Part shown: positions 49,952 through 59,362 of the stretch, in pieces
Layout: the number at the start of each line of letters is the position of its first letter
How positions within the stretch are numbered: the stretch's first letter is position 1
Assembly: GCA_051893555.1 (NCBI GenBank)
Contig: JBJFHL010000088.1
Location: forward strand, 20,234 to 84,233
Length of the DNA stretch: 64,000 nucleotides
DNA from: RGIG7179 sp051893555
GTDB lineage: Bacteria > Bacillota > Clostridia > Peptostreptococcales > Anaerovoracaceae
Reading direction: 5' to 3'
Position numbers and translations under genes: made by a program
The notes under the pieces: generated by a model
What the model saw: the letters and a program-made list of their open reading frames with translations, nothing else
Told to the model about the DNA's origin: nothing
Database searches by the model: none

Positions 49952-51736
49952 GTGAGAAAACGTTTTTTAAGCGTAGTCATTATTTTAGCAGTACTGTTTA
50001 CTGCCAGCTTCAGCGTAACCGGCGCGGCATTCGCATCTGACCAGGGCAACTGCGTCAACGTGAAGCTTACCGTAAACGGAAAGAAAACAGAAACCGTAAA
50101 GGCATACTATGCATCTTACACATATAATACATATGTGTCCCTGGAAGACCTGGCATGGGCACTGAAGGGAACCAACAAAGCCTTCGATGTGGAGAATGTG
50201 GACGGAGAATGGACTGTAACCACCGGAAAGGATTATACCGGTGAAGAACCTGCTCCGTTTGACACCACTTCTAAGGAAGATCCGAATGTGTTCCATGACA
50301 TCGAATTTGATGCGTACGACATCACCATCGATGATAAGACCTATGAAATGAGAGTTTATGATAATTATGACTACTCTGATTTCGATGGAGAGGTGCAGGG
50401 CGTGTATGTCAGACTCATCGACCTGGGACTGTTTATGAACCTGGCTTTCGGTTATGAAGGTTATGGAAAGATGTCCGTCAACACATCCAAAGATTTCGTT
50501 CTGGATATGGACAAGCTGGAAAGCGCCGAATACTTCCATGACCTGGACGGCGTCTACCTGGGAGACCTGACCACAGGAAAGAAGCTGTACAGCTGGGATG
50601 AGAAGCACCAGACGGAAATCGCGTCTACTTCCAAACTGATGACAGCTGCCATCGTTCTGGACGAAGTGGCTGCCGGAAAGGTTTCCATGAATGATATCTA
50701 TACCGTGAGTGATGCGGTTCACTACGAGGCACTGTCGGAAGACGGTACATTATATGCCGACATGCCTTCTCGCGGAAAGGTGGAAATGAAGGTGGGACAG
50801 ACCTGGTCCGTAGAAGATCTGATGTCTGCAATGCTGCTGCCTTCCGCCAATGAAGCCGCAACTGCACTGGCAGAAGTCGTATCCGGTTCCGAAGCGAAGT
50901 TCGTGAAGAAGATGAACGCGAAAGCCAAAGAGCTGGGACTGAAATCTGCGAAGTTCTATAATCCGCACGGACTGCCTGCATATACCAACAGCCAGTTTAC
51001 CGGCAAGAGACAGAATAAAATGAGTGCAGAAGATATGTATCAATTATGTGCATATCTGATGAAAAACTATAAAGAGGAACTGGTTGCCATCACAGGACAG
51101 ACCAGACACGAACTGAAATCCCTGACCGACGATATCTATCTGACTGCAGAGGAAAATGACGGTGTGGAAGTGAAATACGGGGATGAAGACGGATATATGC
51201 CATATGTGAATACTACGTATGCCACCCTGTTCCAGAATGTTGACGGTCTGATCGGATTGAAAACCGGTACAACGAACCGGTCCGGCGCCTGCATCGTCAC
51301 CGCCATCGACACACCGGATGCATCCAACAACATGCATACCATTATTTCCGTATCCTTCGGCGGAGAAGACAACCGTCAGAGATACGAGTCCTCCACGGTT
51401 CTGCTGAACTATGCGAAACAGAAAGTAGCAGCACAAAAGACCGCAGTGGCTGTGAAGACTGCTGCAGCCAAAGTGGACAGCAAAAAGGCAGTAAAGATTT
51501 CCTGGTCCGGCAAAAACAGTGTAAAACTGAACTATGAAGGCTATGAAGTCTTCCGATCTGTAAAGAAATCTGCAGGATACGGCACGAAACCGCTGGCAAA
51601 GACAAGCAAGAGATCCTATGTGGATACCAAAGTAAAAGCAGGCACGAAGTATTATTACAAAGTGCGCGGATTCAACACTGTGAATGGCAAAAAGGAATAT
51701 TCCGGCTGGTTCGATAAGGCTGCTGTGACAGCATAA
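49952..51736 (+). CDS. dacA: Serine D-Ala-D-Ala carboxypeptidase (penicillin-binding protein 5 type)
   Basis: A 594-residue secreted S11 peptidase that trims the terminal D-Ala from peptidoglycan side chains. Signal peptide at 1-28 (LSVVIILAVLFTASFSVTGA); a copper-amine-oxidase-N-like segment at about 36-185; the peptidase domain with STSK (Ser225, Lys228), SAN in PSANEAATAL and KTGTT; then a C-terminal Fn3-like repeat (about 505-590). The start is GTG at 49952, nine bases after AAAGGAGA. The full-consensus sigma-54 site upstream is unusual for a cell-wall enzyme and links it to the other D-amino-acid genes here. Confidence 0.92.
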   Translation: MRKRFLSVVIILAVLFTASFSVTGAAFASDQGNCVNVKLTVNGKKTETVKAYYASYTYNTYVSLEDLAWALKGTNKAFDVENVDGEWTVTTGKDYTGEEPAPFDTTSKEDPNVFHDIEFDAYDITIDDKTYEMRVYDNYDYSDFDGEVQGVYVRLIDLGLFMNLAFGYEGYGKMSVNTSKDFVLDMDKLESAEYFHDLDGVYLGDLTTGKKLYSWDEKHQTEIASTSKLMTAAIVLDEVAAGKVSMNDIYTVSDAVHYEALSEDGTLYADMPSRGKVEMKVGQTWSVEDLMSAMLLPSANEAATALAEVVSGSEAKFVKKMNAKAKELGLKSAKFYNPHGLPAYTNSQFTGKRQNKMSAEDMYQLCAYLMKNYKEELVAITGQTRHELKSLTDDIYLTAEENDGVEVKYGDEDGYMPYVNTTYATLFQNVDGLIGLKTGTTNRSGACIVTAIDTPDASNNMHTIISVSFGGEDNRQRYESSTVLLNYAKQKVAAQKTAVAVKTAAAKVDSKKAVKISWSGKNSVKLNYEGYEVFRSVKKSAGYGTKPLAKTSKRSYVDTKVKAGTKYYYKVRGFNTVNGKKEYSGWFDKAAVTA

Positions 51737-51816
51737 AAAGACCTGGAACCGACATATTCATTGATACATGTACAGTACTCCGGCAGGCATCTATGATCAC
51801 AGAAATAACATGACGA

Positions 51817-51855
51817 AAATCCATTTCCCGGCAATTCGGGAAATGGATTTTTTTC
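51817..51855 (+). terminator. Rho-independent terminator after dacA
   Basis: AAATCCATTTCCCG (51817-51830) pairs with CGGGAAATGGATTT (51837-51850), then more T: a perfect 14-bp stem. Confidence 0.92.
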
Positions 51856-51922
51856 GTTCTTTCTTTTTTATGAATGAGATGATATACTGAATGAAGAACA
51901 CGCAAGCAGGGAGGTGGGGACT

Positions 51923-53032
51923 GTGAAATACCTGTTCTCAGGAGATATACAATATTACAGCGGCAGGAAGCAGAAAAAGAAATATATGAAAAAGGTTCTG
52001 ATGATTCTGCTGGTGGTTCTGGCAGTGATGTTTTCTGCAGGGTCCTTTTTTATGATCCATGATACCTATCAGCAGATGTTCGGACGGGCCGACCGGCCGG
52101 AACGCACTGTCTTTCAGACTTACGAAGATATTGCACAGGATTACAGCAGAACCGAGATCAGCTTTTCCTCCCAGGGGAATACGCTGAAAGGCTATCTGTA
52201 TGGGCCGAAAAAAGCCCAGGCTCTGGTAGTCATCAGCCACGGCATGGGCGGCGGTGCAGACAGTTATATAAAAGAAGCAGCGTATTTCGCCAAGCGTGGA
52301 TTTAAGGTGCTGGCTTTCGACAATACAGGAAGCTATGACAGCGAAGGGGATGGAATTGTGGGTCTTTCCCAGTCAGTCATTGATCTGGATGCAGCACTGA
52401 GCTATGTGGAGCACAACGAGGAACTGCGGAAACTGCCTGTGCTGCTTTACGGCCACAGCTGGGGCGGATGGGCTGTCACTTCCATTCTGCACTACGACCA
52501 TGATATCACTGCTGCCGTCAGCGTGGCAGGATATAATTCACCGATGGAGGTCATCATGGACTGGGTGAAGGACGATATGGGACTGCTCCGCTATGTGGAA
52601 TATCCGTATATCTGGATCTATCAGAAGGCACTCTTCGGCGGTGCGGCCAATCTGTCCGCTGCGGAATGCATCAATGAGACCGACACGCCGGTGCTGATTA
52701 TGCAGGGGACGGAGGACAAGGTGGTAGACTGCGATACCGTTTCCATCATGGCCCATCAGGAGGAGATCACCAACCCCAATGTCAGATTTATCCGGTGGAG
52801 TGAAGAGGGACAGAACGGTCACAGCGATATCTTTCTCGCTCCCGAAAATGCAGCCTACCGACAGGAGGTTGCAGACTCCTGGAAGGCACTGCAGGACGAG
52901 TACCACGGCGAGGTACCGGAAGGGGAAGAAGCACGGTGGTACGCAGGCGTAGATAAGGCCAGAATGTCCAAGCTGGACGAGGTGTTCATGCAGAACGTCT
53001 ACCAGTTCTTCAAAGAAGCGCTGGAAGAATAG
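51923..53032 (+). CDS. Membrane-anchored alpha/beta hydrolase
   Basis: A 369-residue protein with one N-terminal membrane segment (about residues 22-44) and an external alpha/beta hydrolase domain. The nucleophile elbow is YGHSWGGW, the oxyanion region is VISHGMGGGADSY, the acid is in QGTEDKVVD and the catalytic His in GQNGHSD. It probably acts as an esterase or acylhydrolase at the membrane. GTG at 51923, nine bases after GGAGG, is preferred over a GTG at 51914 that overlaps the site. Substrate unknown. Confidence 0.8.
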   Translation: MKYLFSGDIQYYSGRKQKKKYMKKVLMILLVVLAVMFSAGSFFMIHDTYQQMFGRADRPERTVFQTYEDIAQDYSRTEISFSSQGNTLKGYLYGPKKAQALVVISHGMGGGADSYIKEAAYFAKRGFKVLAFDNTGSYDSEGDGIVGLSQSVIDLDAALSYVEHNEELRKLPVLLYGHSWGGWAVTSILHYDHDITAAVSVAGYNSPMEVIMDWVKDDMGLLRYVEYPYIWIYQKALFGGAANLSAAECINETDTPVLIMQGTEDKVVDCDTVSIMAHQEEITNPNVRFIRWSEEGQNGHSDIFLAPENAAYRQEVADSWKALQDEYHGEVPEGEEARWYAGVDKARMSKLDEVFMQNVYQFFKEALEE

Positions 53033-53145
53033 AGAAAAAAACCGGCCTGCGAAGCCGGGCAAAAAGATTTTGCGAAAAACGTAAAAAAATCATAAAAAAT
53101 GTGACCGAAATCCCAACACATTCGTTTATTACACAGGAGGGGAAC

Positions 53146-53655
53146 ATGAAAATTGTCCGGAGCCATTCCGAAGAGATCGCCCGGCTTTATGACAGCTATG
53201 GGGACATGCTGTTCCGTCTCGCCTGTTCGATTTTGCTGAATCGGGCGGACGCCGAAGATGCCGTGCAGGACATGTTCATAAAGATCATCGGAAAAGTGCC
53301 GGAGTTTGATCAGGAGAGGCAGGAGCGGGCCTGGCTTACCAGAGTGCTGGTGAATCAGTGCCGCGACAGTCTGAAACGCAGGAAGCTTCGAGTTTATACG
53401 CCCCTTGACGAGCTGCTGGAAACGACGGGGAAAGAACCGTCCGTTCCCGGCCCGGAAGAGGCAGAGGGCAGCGGTGTGCTGCAGGCGGTGCTTGCTTTAG
53501 GGGAAAAGTACAGAGAACCGATTATCCTTTACTATTTCGAAGGCTTCAGCGTGGAGGAGACGGCTGCGATTCTGGGGATCGGGCAGTCTGCATTGAAAAT
53601 GCGGCTGGCTCGCGGACGGGAAATGTTAAAAAAACGAATGGAGGAGGAACGGTGA
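53146..53655 (+). CDS. ECF-family RNA polymerase sigma factor
   Basis: A 169-residue group IV sigma factor. Region 2 is visible in DMLFRLACSILLNRADAEDA with VQDMFIKIIGKVP, and region 4 in YREPIILYYFEGFSVEETAAIL then GIGQSALKMRLARGREML. The ATG follows AGGAGGGG. Upstream, GTGACC (53101-53106) and CGTTTA (53123-53128), 16 bases apart, could form an ECF-type promoter, suggesting autoregulation; this is tentative. It is followed by its probable anti-sigma factor after one base. Confidence 0.9.
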   Translation: MKIVRSHSEEIARLYDSYGDMLFRLACSILLNRADAEDAVQDMFIKIIGKVPEFDQERQERAWLTRVLVNQCRDSLKRRKLRVYTPLDELLETTGKEPSVPGPEEAEGSGVLQAVLALGEKYREPIILYYFEGFSVEETAAILGIGQSALKMRLARGREMLKKRMEEER

Positions 53656-53656
53656 C

Positions 53657-54445
53657 ATGAAAGAAAATGAAAGATTCATGGATGACGACGGGCTGAAACA
53701 AGCCGCCGCCGTGTATCAGCGCATACAGGCACCTTCCGACCTGAGAGAAAGGGTACTTCAGGGGATTGAAAGAGAAGACGCTTCCGTTTCGATTCGAAGG
53801 ATTTCTCGGAGCAAAATCTGTAAGTTGGGCACTCTGGCGGCCTGTGTGGCCGTTCTGGCGGTCTCGGTTTCTCTGTGGAATATGGAGGATCAGCTGTCGC
53901 AGCTGACGCCGGAAACGGTGAACAGCAGTCCGACGTCTGCTTATGAGATTCCGGATGAAGTGATTCCGGATGAGGGGAATCCGGATGTATCCGGTGCGGC
54001 AGATGTGAAAGAAGAAACTGTGAGACCGGATGATCTGCCGGATGCTTCGAATCCGGCATCGCCACAGGTATCATCGGAAGCCGCGGAAAAGAAGACAGCA
54101 GCGAAAAAAGCCGCTGCGAAACCGGAAGCGGTCCAGATCCAGGCACTTCGTCATCTGGCGGAAGACGGGAATCCGACAGAAGAAAAAAGTCTGTCCAGTG
54201 TGAAAGCAGGTGGGGCCGATGAAGGAATCTCCGTGGGTAAGCTGCTGCCGGGGATGCTTTGTAATGAGAAGACGCTGGATGACTGGGAAATCCGGGTGGT
54301 TGACGCTTCGGAAGGAACCTGCACCGTGGAAGTGTCCGGTGGGGAGAAGACCACAACGGTGGTGCTGACCAGAGGGGATGGCTCTGAGGAAAGCAGCCAG
54401 TGGACGATACAGTCTGCAGAAAACAATTCCAAAGGAGAAGAATAG
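53657..54445 (+). CDS. Single-pass membrane protein, probable anti-sigma factor
   Basis: A 262-residue protein: about 55 cytoplasmic residues, a membrane segment near 57-75 (LGTLAACVAVLAVSVSLW), a long Asp/Glu/Pro/Ala-rich linker (about 80-165) and a small external C-terminal domain (SVGKLLPGMLCNEKT onwards). The topology and one-base gap from the sigma gene suggest that it holds the sigma factor until an envelope signal arrives. No zinc-binding anti-sigma motif is seen, so the assignment rests on context. The stop is only five bases from the lipoprotein start. Confidence 0.6.
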   Translation: MKENERFMDDDGLKQAAAVYQRIQAPSDLRERVLQGIEREDASVSIRRISRSKICKLGTLAACVAVLAVSVSLWNMEDQLSQLTPETVNSSPTSAYEIPDEVIPDEGNPDVSGAADVKEETVRPDDLPDASNPASPQVSSEAAEKKTAAKKAAAKPEAVQIQALRHLAEDGNPTEEKSLSSVKAGGADEGISVGKLLPGMLCNEKTLDDWEIRVVDASEGTCTVEVSGGEKTTTVVLTRGDGSEESSQWTIQSAENNSKGEE

Positions 54446-54450
54446 AAAAA

Positions 54451-55311
54451 ATGAAAAAATTAATTGCACTTTTACTGACGATCATGCTGATTTTGTCCGG
54501 ATTTACGGCCTGTGGCAGCAAGACAGAAGCGGAAACTGCAGGAAGTGACGTGACGACAGGAGATGAGCCTGCGGGAACCGATGAAGAAACCGGGGATGAA
54601 GATGGTTCGGAAGCCGGCGATGAAGCCGGGGATCAGGCGGATTCCGACGAATCCGGCGATACAGCTGATTCTGACGCAGAGAAGTCTGATTCGGACAATA
54701 AAACGGAAAGCAAGCCGTCCTCCGGCACATCCGGAAGTAGTTCCGGCTCATCCGCAAACAGCAGCTCCGGTTCGTCCAGCAGCAAGCCGTCTTCCGGTTC
54801 GTCCGGCAGCAGTTCCGGTTCATCCGGAAGCAGCACTGGCAACAAGCCTTCCAGCGACAAGAAAGATGAAATCAAAGCACCGTCCGGAACGCCGTCTGAA
54901 ATCATTGATATGATCTATGGAATCAAATCTGTGGATCTTCCGCTGGGAACGATGGATATCGATCTGTCCGATGCGGAAGGCGCAGCGTATAACACCGGCA
55001 TTACCAGCCTGGATCTGGTAGAATCCGCAGCTTCCTCCGAGAGCATGATGGGTTCCCAGGCTTACTCTCTGGTTGTGGTAAAGGTAAAAGACAAGAAAAA
55101 TACCGAGAAGATTGCAAATGAAATGCTGAACGGCATCAATCAGAGCAAGTGGATCTGTGTAACTGCCGATGATCTGCGGGTTGCAGCCACCGATGATGTA
55201 GTCGTGCTGATCATGGTCGGAAGCAACTTCAAGGATTCCGTTACTGCGAAAGAGATTACGGATGCGTTCAAGTCCCTGTGCGGCGGCCTGGACATCAGTC
55301 TGAAAAAATAA
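54451..55311 (+). CDS. DUF4358 lipoprotein with Ser/Gly-rich linker
   Basis: A 286-residue lipoprotein. The lipobox is GFTAC with lipidated Cys21. Residues 28-88 are Asp/Glu/Ser-rich and 89-137 form a Ser/Gly/Lys/Pro linker; from about 145 to the end lies a DUF4358 domain (IDMIYGIKSVDLPLGTMDI, IANEMLNGINQSKW). DUF4358 proteins are commonly encoded beside MBOAT and DHHW proteins, as here, and are thought to take part in envelope modification. AAAGGAG precedes the ATG. Confidence 0.85.
   Translation: MKKLIALLLTIMLILSGFTACGSKTEAETAGSDVTTGDEPAGTDEETGDEDGSEAGDEAGDQADSDESGDTADSDAEKSDSDNKTESKPSSGTSGSSSGSSANSSSGSSSSKPSSGSSGSSSGSSGSSTGNKPSSDKKDEIKAPSGTPSEIIDMIYGIKSVDLPLGTMDIDLSDAEGAAYNTGITSLDLVESAASSESMMGSQAYSLVVVKVKDKKNTEKIANEMLNGINQSKWICVTADDLRVAATDDVVVLIMVGSNFKDSVTAKEITDAFKSLCGGLDISLKK
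54717..54855 (+). repeat. Imperfect Ser-Gly codon repeats in the lipoprotein linker
   Basis: The DNA coding for residues 89-137 consists of degenerate repeats around tccggcagcagttccggt; it is likely to vary in length between strains by slippage or recombination. Confidence 0.75.
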
Positions 55312-55326
55312 CAGAAGGACATACGA

Positions 55327-56766
55327 ATGATTTTTTCAAGTATACCTTTTTTATATTACTTATTTCCTGTGGTGATACTGCTTACACTGGCAGTATCCCG
55401 CAGGCAGCAAGACGGCAGGCGGACCGCCGGCAGGCTGACAAACACCATCCTGCTGCTGGCCAGCCTGTTTTTCTATGGGTATGGAGAGCCAAAGTACCTG
55501 TTGCTGATGGTGTTTTCTATCCTGTCGGCATGGGCGCTTGGGTTGCTGGTACCAAAGAGCCGTCTGGCCTTCCTGCTGTCTGTGGGCATCAGCCTGGGCC
55601 TGCTGGGCTGGTTCAAGTATGCGGACTTTTTTGTGGAAAGCTTCGCTGCGGTTACCGGCATTCCGGCAGAGCCTCTGGGGATTGCGCTGCCCATCGGCAT
55701 CAGCTTTTATACGTTCCAGATTCTGAGCTATACCATCGACCTGCGGCGGGGGAAGATCGCGCCACAGCGGAATCTGATCCGGTTTGCCATGTATGTGAGC
55801 CTGTTTCCGCAGCTGATTGCAGGACCTATTGTGGTTTATAAGGATGTGGAATCACAGCTGGATCCATATGCCAGAACCATTTCAGCCGAAAGTCTCTACG
55901 AAGGTGCCAGCCGGTTCCTCGTGGGACTGGGGAAGAAGATTCTACTGGCCAATCAGCTGGGACAGCTGGCCGATTTGTTTACCGGCCTGAATGGCGCGGA
56001 TCGCTCGGTGGCATTCTACTGGATGTATGCGTTGGCATTTTCTCTGCAGATCTATTTCGATTTTTCGGGTTACAGCGATATGGCCATCGGCTTGGGCAGA
56101 ATGCTGGGATTTACCTTCCCGGAAAACTTCAATTACCCGTATATTTCCCGCAGCATTACCGAGTTCTGGCGGCGCTGGCACATGACGCTGGGCGGCTGGT
56201 TCCGGGAATATGTCTATATTCCGCTGGGCGGAAACCGGGTATCTGCAGGCCGCTGGGTATTGAATATTTTTGTGGTTTGGGCACTGACTGGACTTTGGCA
56301 CGGTGCAGCCTGGAATTTTGTGGTCTGGGGACTGTTTCACGGTGTGCTGTTGCTTCTGGAAAAGCGGTGGCTAGGCGAAATTCTGGAGAAGGCGCCCGCT
56401 TTCACTGCTCATGCATACACTCTGCTTCTGGTGGGGATCAGCATGGTGATTTTCAATGCTGCCAGCCTGCAGGAGGCGGGAGAGTATCTGCTGTGCATGT
56501 TCGGTCTGGGGTCAGTTTCCGCAGGAAGCACTCTGACCTGGTATTATCTGCGCAGCTATGGGCTGCTTCTGGCGGCGGCCATCTTTGGTACAACCCCGCT
56601 GCCGAAAAAAATCGCAACTGGCATGAAAGAAAGAGCTGGGAGAACGGATTTTGGGAAGAGGGTGCTGGAATGGGCAGAGCCTGTGCTCCTGGCATGCCTG
56701 CTTCTGGTTGTGACTGCATATCTGGTGGACGGCTCCTTTAGTCCGTTCCTGTATTTCCGATTCTAG
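55327..56766 (+). CDS. MBOAT-family membrane O-acyltransferase
   Basis: A 479-residue polytopic membrane enzyme of the AlgI/DltB group. About eleven hydrophobic segments; the catalytic His is in LTGLWHGAAWNFVVWG, preceded by EFWRRWHMTLGGWFREYVY, another MBOAT hallmark. Such enzymes move acyl groups across the membrane for O-acetylation of a surface polymer. Together with the lipoprotein and the DHHW protein it forms the MBOAT-DHHW module. AGAAGGAC precedes the ATG. The absence of dltA/dltC makes D-alanylation less likely. Confidence 0.93.
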   Translation: MIFSSIPFLYYLFPVVILLTLAVSRRQQDGRRTAGRLTNTILLLASLFFYGYGEPKYLLLMVFSILSAWALGLLVPKSRLAFLLSVGISLGLLGWFKYADFFVESFAAVTGIPAEPLGIALPIGISFYTFQILSYTIDLRRGKIAPQRNLIRFAMYVSLFPQLIAGPIVVYKDVESQLDPYARTISAESLYEGASRFLVGLGKKILLANQLGQLADLFTGLNGADRSVAFYWMYALAFSLQIYFDFSGYSDMAIGLGRMLGFTFPENFNYPYISRSITEFWRRWHMTLGGWFREYVYIPLGGNRVSAGRWVLNIFVVWALTGLWHGAAWNFVVWGLFHGVLLLLEKRWLGEILEKAPAFTAHAYTLLLVGISMVIFNAASLQEAGEYLLCMFGLGSVSAGSTLTWYYLRSYGLLLAAAIFGTTPLPKKIATGMKERAGRTDFGKRVLEWAEPVLLACLLLVVTAYLVDGSFSPFLYFRF

Positions 56767-56777
56767 GGGGTGAGACG

Positions 56778-57881
56778 ATGAAAAAGAAATTAACCGTGCT
56801 GGCGACTGCATTTTTTGCCGTCACCCTGGCCTGCTGGTTCCATTCACCTTCGGAGTTTAGTCAGAGCGAGCGGCGGCAGCTGGCCCAGTTTCCGGAAATG
56901 ACAGTGGAAGCGGTGCTCAGCGGTCAGTTCGCATCGGAATTTGAGAGTTACAGCCTGGATCAGTTTCCGCTGCGGGACCAGTTCCGGAGCCTGAAGGCGG
57001 TGACGGAATACGGTATCCTGCAAAAAAAAGACAACAATGATTTGTATCTGAAGGACGGCTATGTGGCCCAGATCCTTTATCCCCTTTCGGAGAAATCCGT
57101 CCTCCATGCGACAGAGCGGTTCCGGGCAGTGTATGACAAGTATTTATCGGACAGTGAAGGGCGGATTTTCATTTCGGTGATTCCGGATAAAGGGTACTAT
57201 CTGGCGTCAGACGGCGGGTGGCCTGCTCTGGACTATGACCGACTTTTCGAACTGGTCGCTTCGGAAATGGACTATGCCGCTTATGTGGATCTGACCGACG
57301 AGCTGGAGGCTGAAGATTACTATAAGACAGACAGCCACTGGCGGCAGGAGTCGCTGACCCATGCGGCTGCGGCACTGGGTGATGCCATGGGAATCGCAGG
57401 CGACTTGAAAAAGCCGGAGGATATGGAAGTGGTGACGGCTGCGGAGGACTTTCGCGGTGTATATTACGGCCAGGCGGCCCTGCCTCTTCCGGGAGAACCA
57501 CTGCGGTATGTGACCTGGGACGGTCTGGAAGACTGCACGGTGTACAATTTTGAGACCAACGAAACCGCCGGCGTGTACCAGATGGAAAAGCTGGAGGATC
57601 GTGATCCGTATGATATCTTTCTTGGCGGTGCATGCGCCCTGATGACGGTGGAGAACCCGTCGGCACAGGCTGCGGGAATCGACCGGGAGCTGATTCTGTT
57701 CCGGGATTCTTTCGGAAGTTCCATGGCGCCGTTGTTGCTGCCTGCCTACAGCCGGGTGACCCTGGTGGATCTGCGTTATCTGAAGAGCGATTTTCTCGAT
57801 CAGTTCATCGACTTCCACGGGCAGGATGTGCTGTTCCTGTACGGGACCACGCTGCTGAATGAAAGTTATACACTGAAGTAA
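56778..57881 (+). CDS. DHHW family (AlgJ/AlgX-like) surface protein
   Basis: A 367-residue protein with an N-terminal anchor or signal (KKLTVLATAFFAVTLACWF) and an SGNH-like domain. The DHHW-type motif is YKTDSHWRQES, and LILFRDSFGSS carries the serine of the catalytic region. In alginate acetylation AlgJ/AlgX take the acyl group from the MBOAT protein and place it on the sugar; by analogy this protein completes acetylation of an unknown envelope glycan. It lies 11 bases after the MBOAT gene. Confidence 0.88.
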   Translation: MKKKLTVLATAFFAVTLACWFHSPSEFSQSERRQLAQFPEMTVEAVLSGQFASEFESYSLDQFPLRDQFRSLKAVTEYGILQKKDNNDLYLKDGYVAQILYPLSEKSVLHATERFRAVYDKYLSDSEGRIFISVIPDKGYYLASDGGWPALDYDRLFELVASEMDYAAYVDLTDELEAEDYYKTDSHWRQESLTHAAAALGDAMGIAGDLKKPEDMEVVTAAEDFRGVYYGQAALPLPGEPLRYVTWDGLEDCTVYNFETNETAGVYQMEKLEDRDPYDIFLGGACALMTVENPSAQAAGIDRELILFRDSFGSSMAPLLLPAYSRVTLVDLRYLKSDFLDQFIDFHGQDVLFLYGTTLLNESYTLK

Positions 57882-57899
57882 AAAGTTGTATCTTATCGA

Positions 57900-57954
57900 A
57901 AAAAGTCACTTGAAAAAGTTTGCATATCATTCAAAAAGTCGCTTGAAAAAGTTT
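57900..57954 (+). promoter_or_regulatory. Two 22-bp direct repeats with 33-bp period before a DUF4143 gene
   Basis: A 22-base unit (aaaaagtcacttgaaaaagt plus tt) at 57900-57921 recurs with one mismatch at 57933-57954; the period is exactly 33 bp. The second copy covers the -35 box of the next promoter, as expected for operators. Confidence 0.7.
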
Positions 57955-57971
57955 AGGTTTCTGAATATACT
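57943..57971 (+). promoter_or_regulatory. Sigma-A promoter of the second DUF4143 ATPase
   Basis: TTGAAA (57943-57948), 17-base spacer, TATACT (57966-57971). Confidence 0.75.
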
Positions 57972-58003
57972 ATAGTCAGACAGAGTAAGGAGAGGATACT
58001 GCC

Positions 58004-59323
58004 ATGCTGAAAAGAAAAATCGAGCAAAGTCTGACCGAATGGAAGAATACCGTAAACCACAAGCCGCTGATTATTAAAGGCTGCCGTCAGTGTGGAAAGA
58101 CCTTCTCGGTTCTGGATTTTGCAAAAAAAAATTATAAACATGTTGTGTATTTGAATTTCTTCGAGAATCCAGACTATGCTTCTGTATTTGCCGGTTCGTT
58201 GGAAATTGACAATATTGTGATGATGCTGTCTGCACTGCTGGGAAGTGAAGCCGTATTTGAGGCTGGTGAAACAGTACTGATATTGGATGAAATTCAGGAT
58301 TGTCCCGACGCAAGAACAGCTTTGAAGTTTTTTCGAATGGATGGACGGTACGATGTCATCGGTACCGGATCTCTGCTGGGAGTGAAGGGATATGGCAAGG
58401 AACCGAAATCTATTCCGGTAGGATCGGAAACAGTGATTGATATGTATCCGCTGGATTTTGAAGAATTCCTTTGGGCAAATGGGATTGGATCACCAATCAT
58501 CGAGATGCTGATAAACCATCTGGAAATGGAAACACCGGTGCCTGAAGCGCTGCACAATCGCATGAAGCAGCTGCTTCTGCAGTATACGGTGGTAGGCGGT
58601 ATGCCGGACGCCGTACAAACTTTTGTGGACACGAAACGAATGGACGAAGTACTGCGGATTCAGAGAGATATTGTTCGCTCCTATGAGGATGATATGGTGA
58701 AATACGCAGAGAAAAAGGACAAAGCCCGCATTAAAGAATGTTTCCAGTCCATCCCGAAACAACTCAGCAAAGAAAATAAGAAATTCCAGTATTCTGTGAT
58801 AAAAAAGGGCTCGACCGCCTCTAAATATGCAGGAAGCATACAATGGATCGAAGATGCGGGAATTATCTCCCGATGCTACAATCTTTCGATTACGGAGCTC
58901 CCTTTAGACGGAAATGCTGAGGAAGATGTATTCAAGGTCTATATGCGGGACTGTGGCCTGTTCGTCAGTATGCTGGAGGATGGCACACAATATGATATTC
59001 TGCAGGGCAATCTGTATGGATACAAGGGTGCAATTTTTGAAAACCTGATAGCGGATATTTTCTCAAAGATGGGACGTAAGTTGTACTATTTCCACAAGGA
59101 CAGCGGTCTGGAAGTGGATTTTGTGATACGTTACAAGGGGGAATGTACGCTGGTCGAAGTGAAAGCAGCAACCGGAAATACAAAAAGTACGAAAACAATT
59201 CTCCATCATCCAGAAAAATACAATGTAAACAGTGCAATCAAGCTGGGAAACTATAATGTAGGCAGATCAGAACAGATTCTGACACTACCGCTGTATATGG
59301 CATTTTTATTGCGGGCGCTTTAA
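58004..59323 (+). CDS. AAA-family ATPase with DUF4143 domain (second copy)
   Basis: A 439-residue paralogue of the protein at 4241-5596. Walker A is GCRQCGKT at about residues 26-33 and the Walker B strand is VLILDEIQD. The C-terminal half shows the PD-(D/E)XK-like pattern GLEVDFVIRYKG followed by LVEVKAATG. The two copies share the overall plan but are clearly diverged, so they are not a recent duplication. The gene stands alone with its own promoter, operator-like repeats and terminator, a layout seen also at the other locus. Function unknown. Confidence 0.87.
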   Translation: MLKRKIEQSLTEWKNTVNHKPLIIKGCRQCGKTFSVLDFAKKNYKHVVYLNFFENPDYASVFAGSLEIDNIVMMLSALLGSEAVFEAGETVLILDEIQDCPDARTALKFFRMDGRYDVIGTGSLLGVKGYGKEPKSIPVGSETVIDMYPLDFEEFLWANGIGSPIIEMLINHLEMETPVPEALHNRMKQLLLQYTVVGGMPDAVQTFVDTKRMDEVLRIQRDIVRSYEDDMVKYAEKKDKARIKECFQSIPKQLSKENKKFQYSVIKKGSTASKYAGSIQWIEDAGIISRCYNLSITELPLDGNAEEDVFKVYMRDCGLFVSMLEDGTQYDILQGNLYGYKGAIFENLIADIFSKMGRKLYYFHKDSGLEVDFVIRYKGECTLVEVKAATGNTKSTKTILHHPEKYNVNSAIKLGNYNVGRSEQILTLPLYMAFLLRAL

Positions 59324-59326
59324 AAT

Positions 59327-59355
59327 AATCCGGTCAATTGAGACCGGATTTTAAA
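59327..59355 (+). terminator. Rho-independent terminator
   Basis: AATCCGGTC (59327-59335) pairs with GACCGGATT (59342-59350) and is followed by a short T-run. Confidence 0.75.
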
Positions 59356-59362
59356 ATAAATG

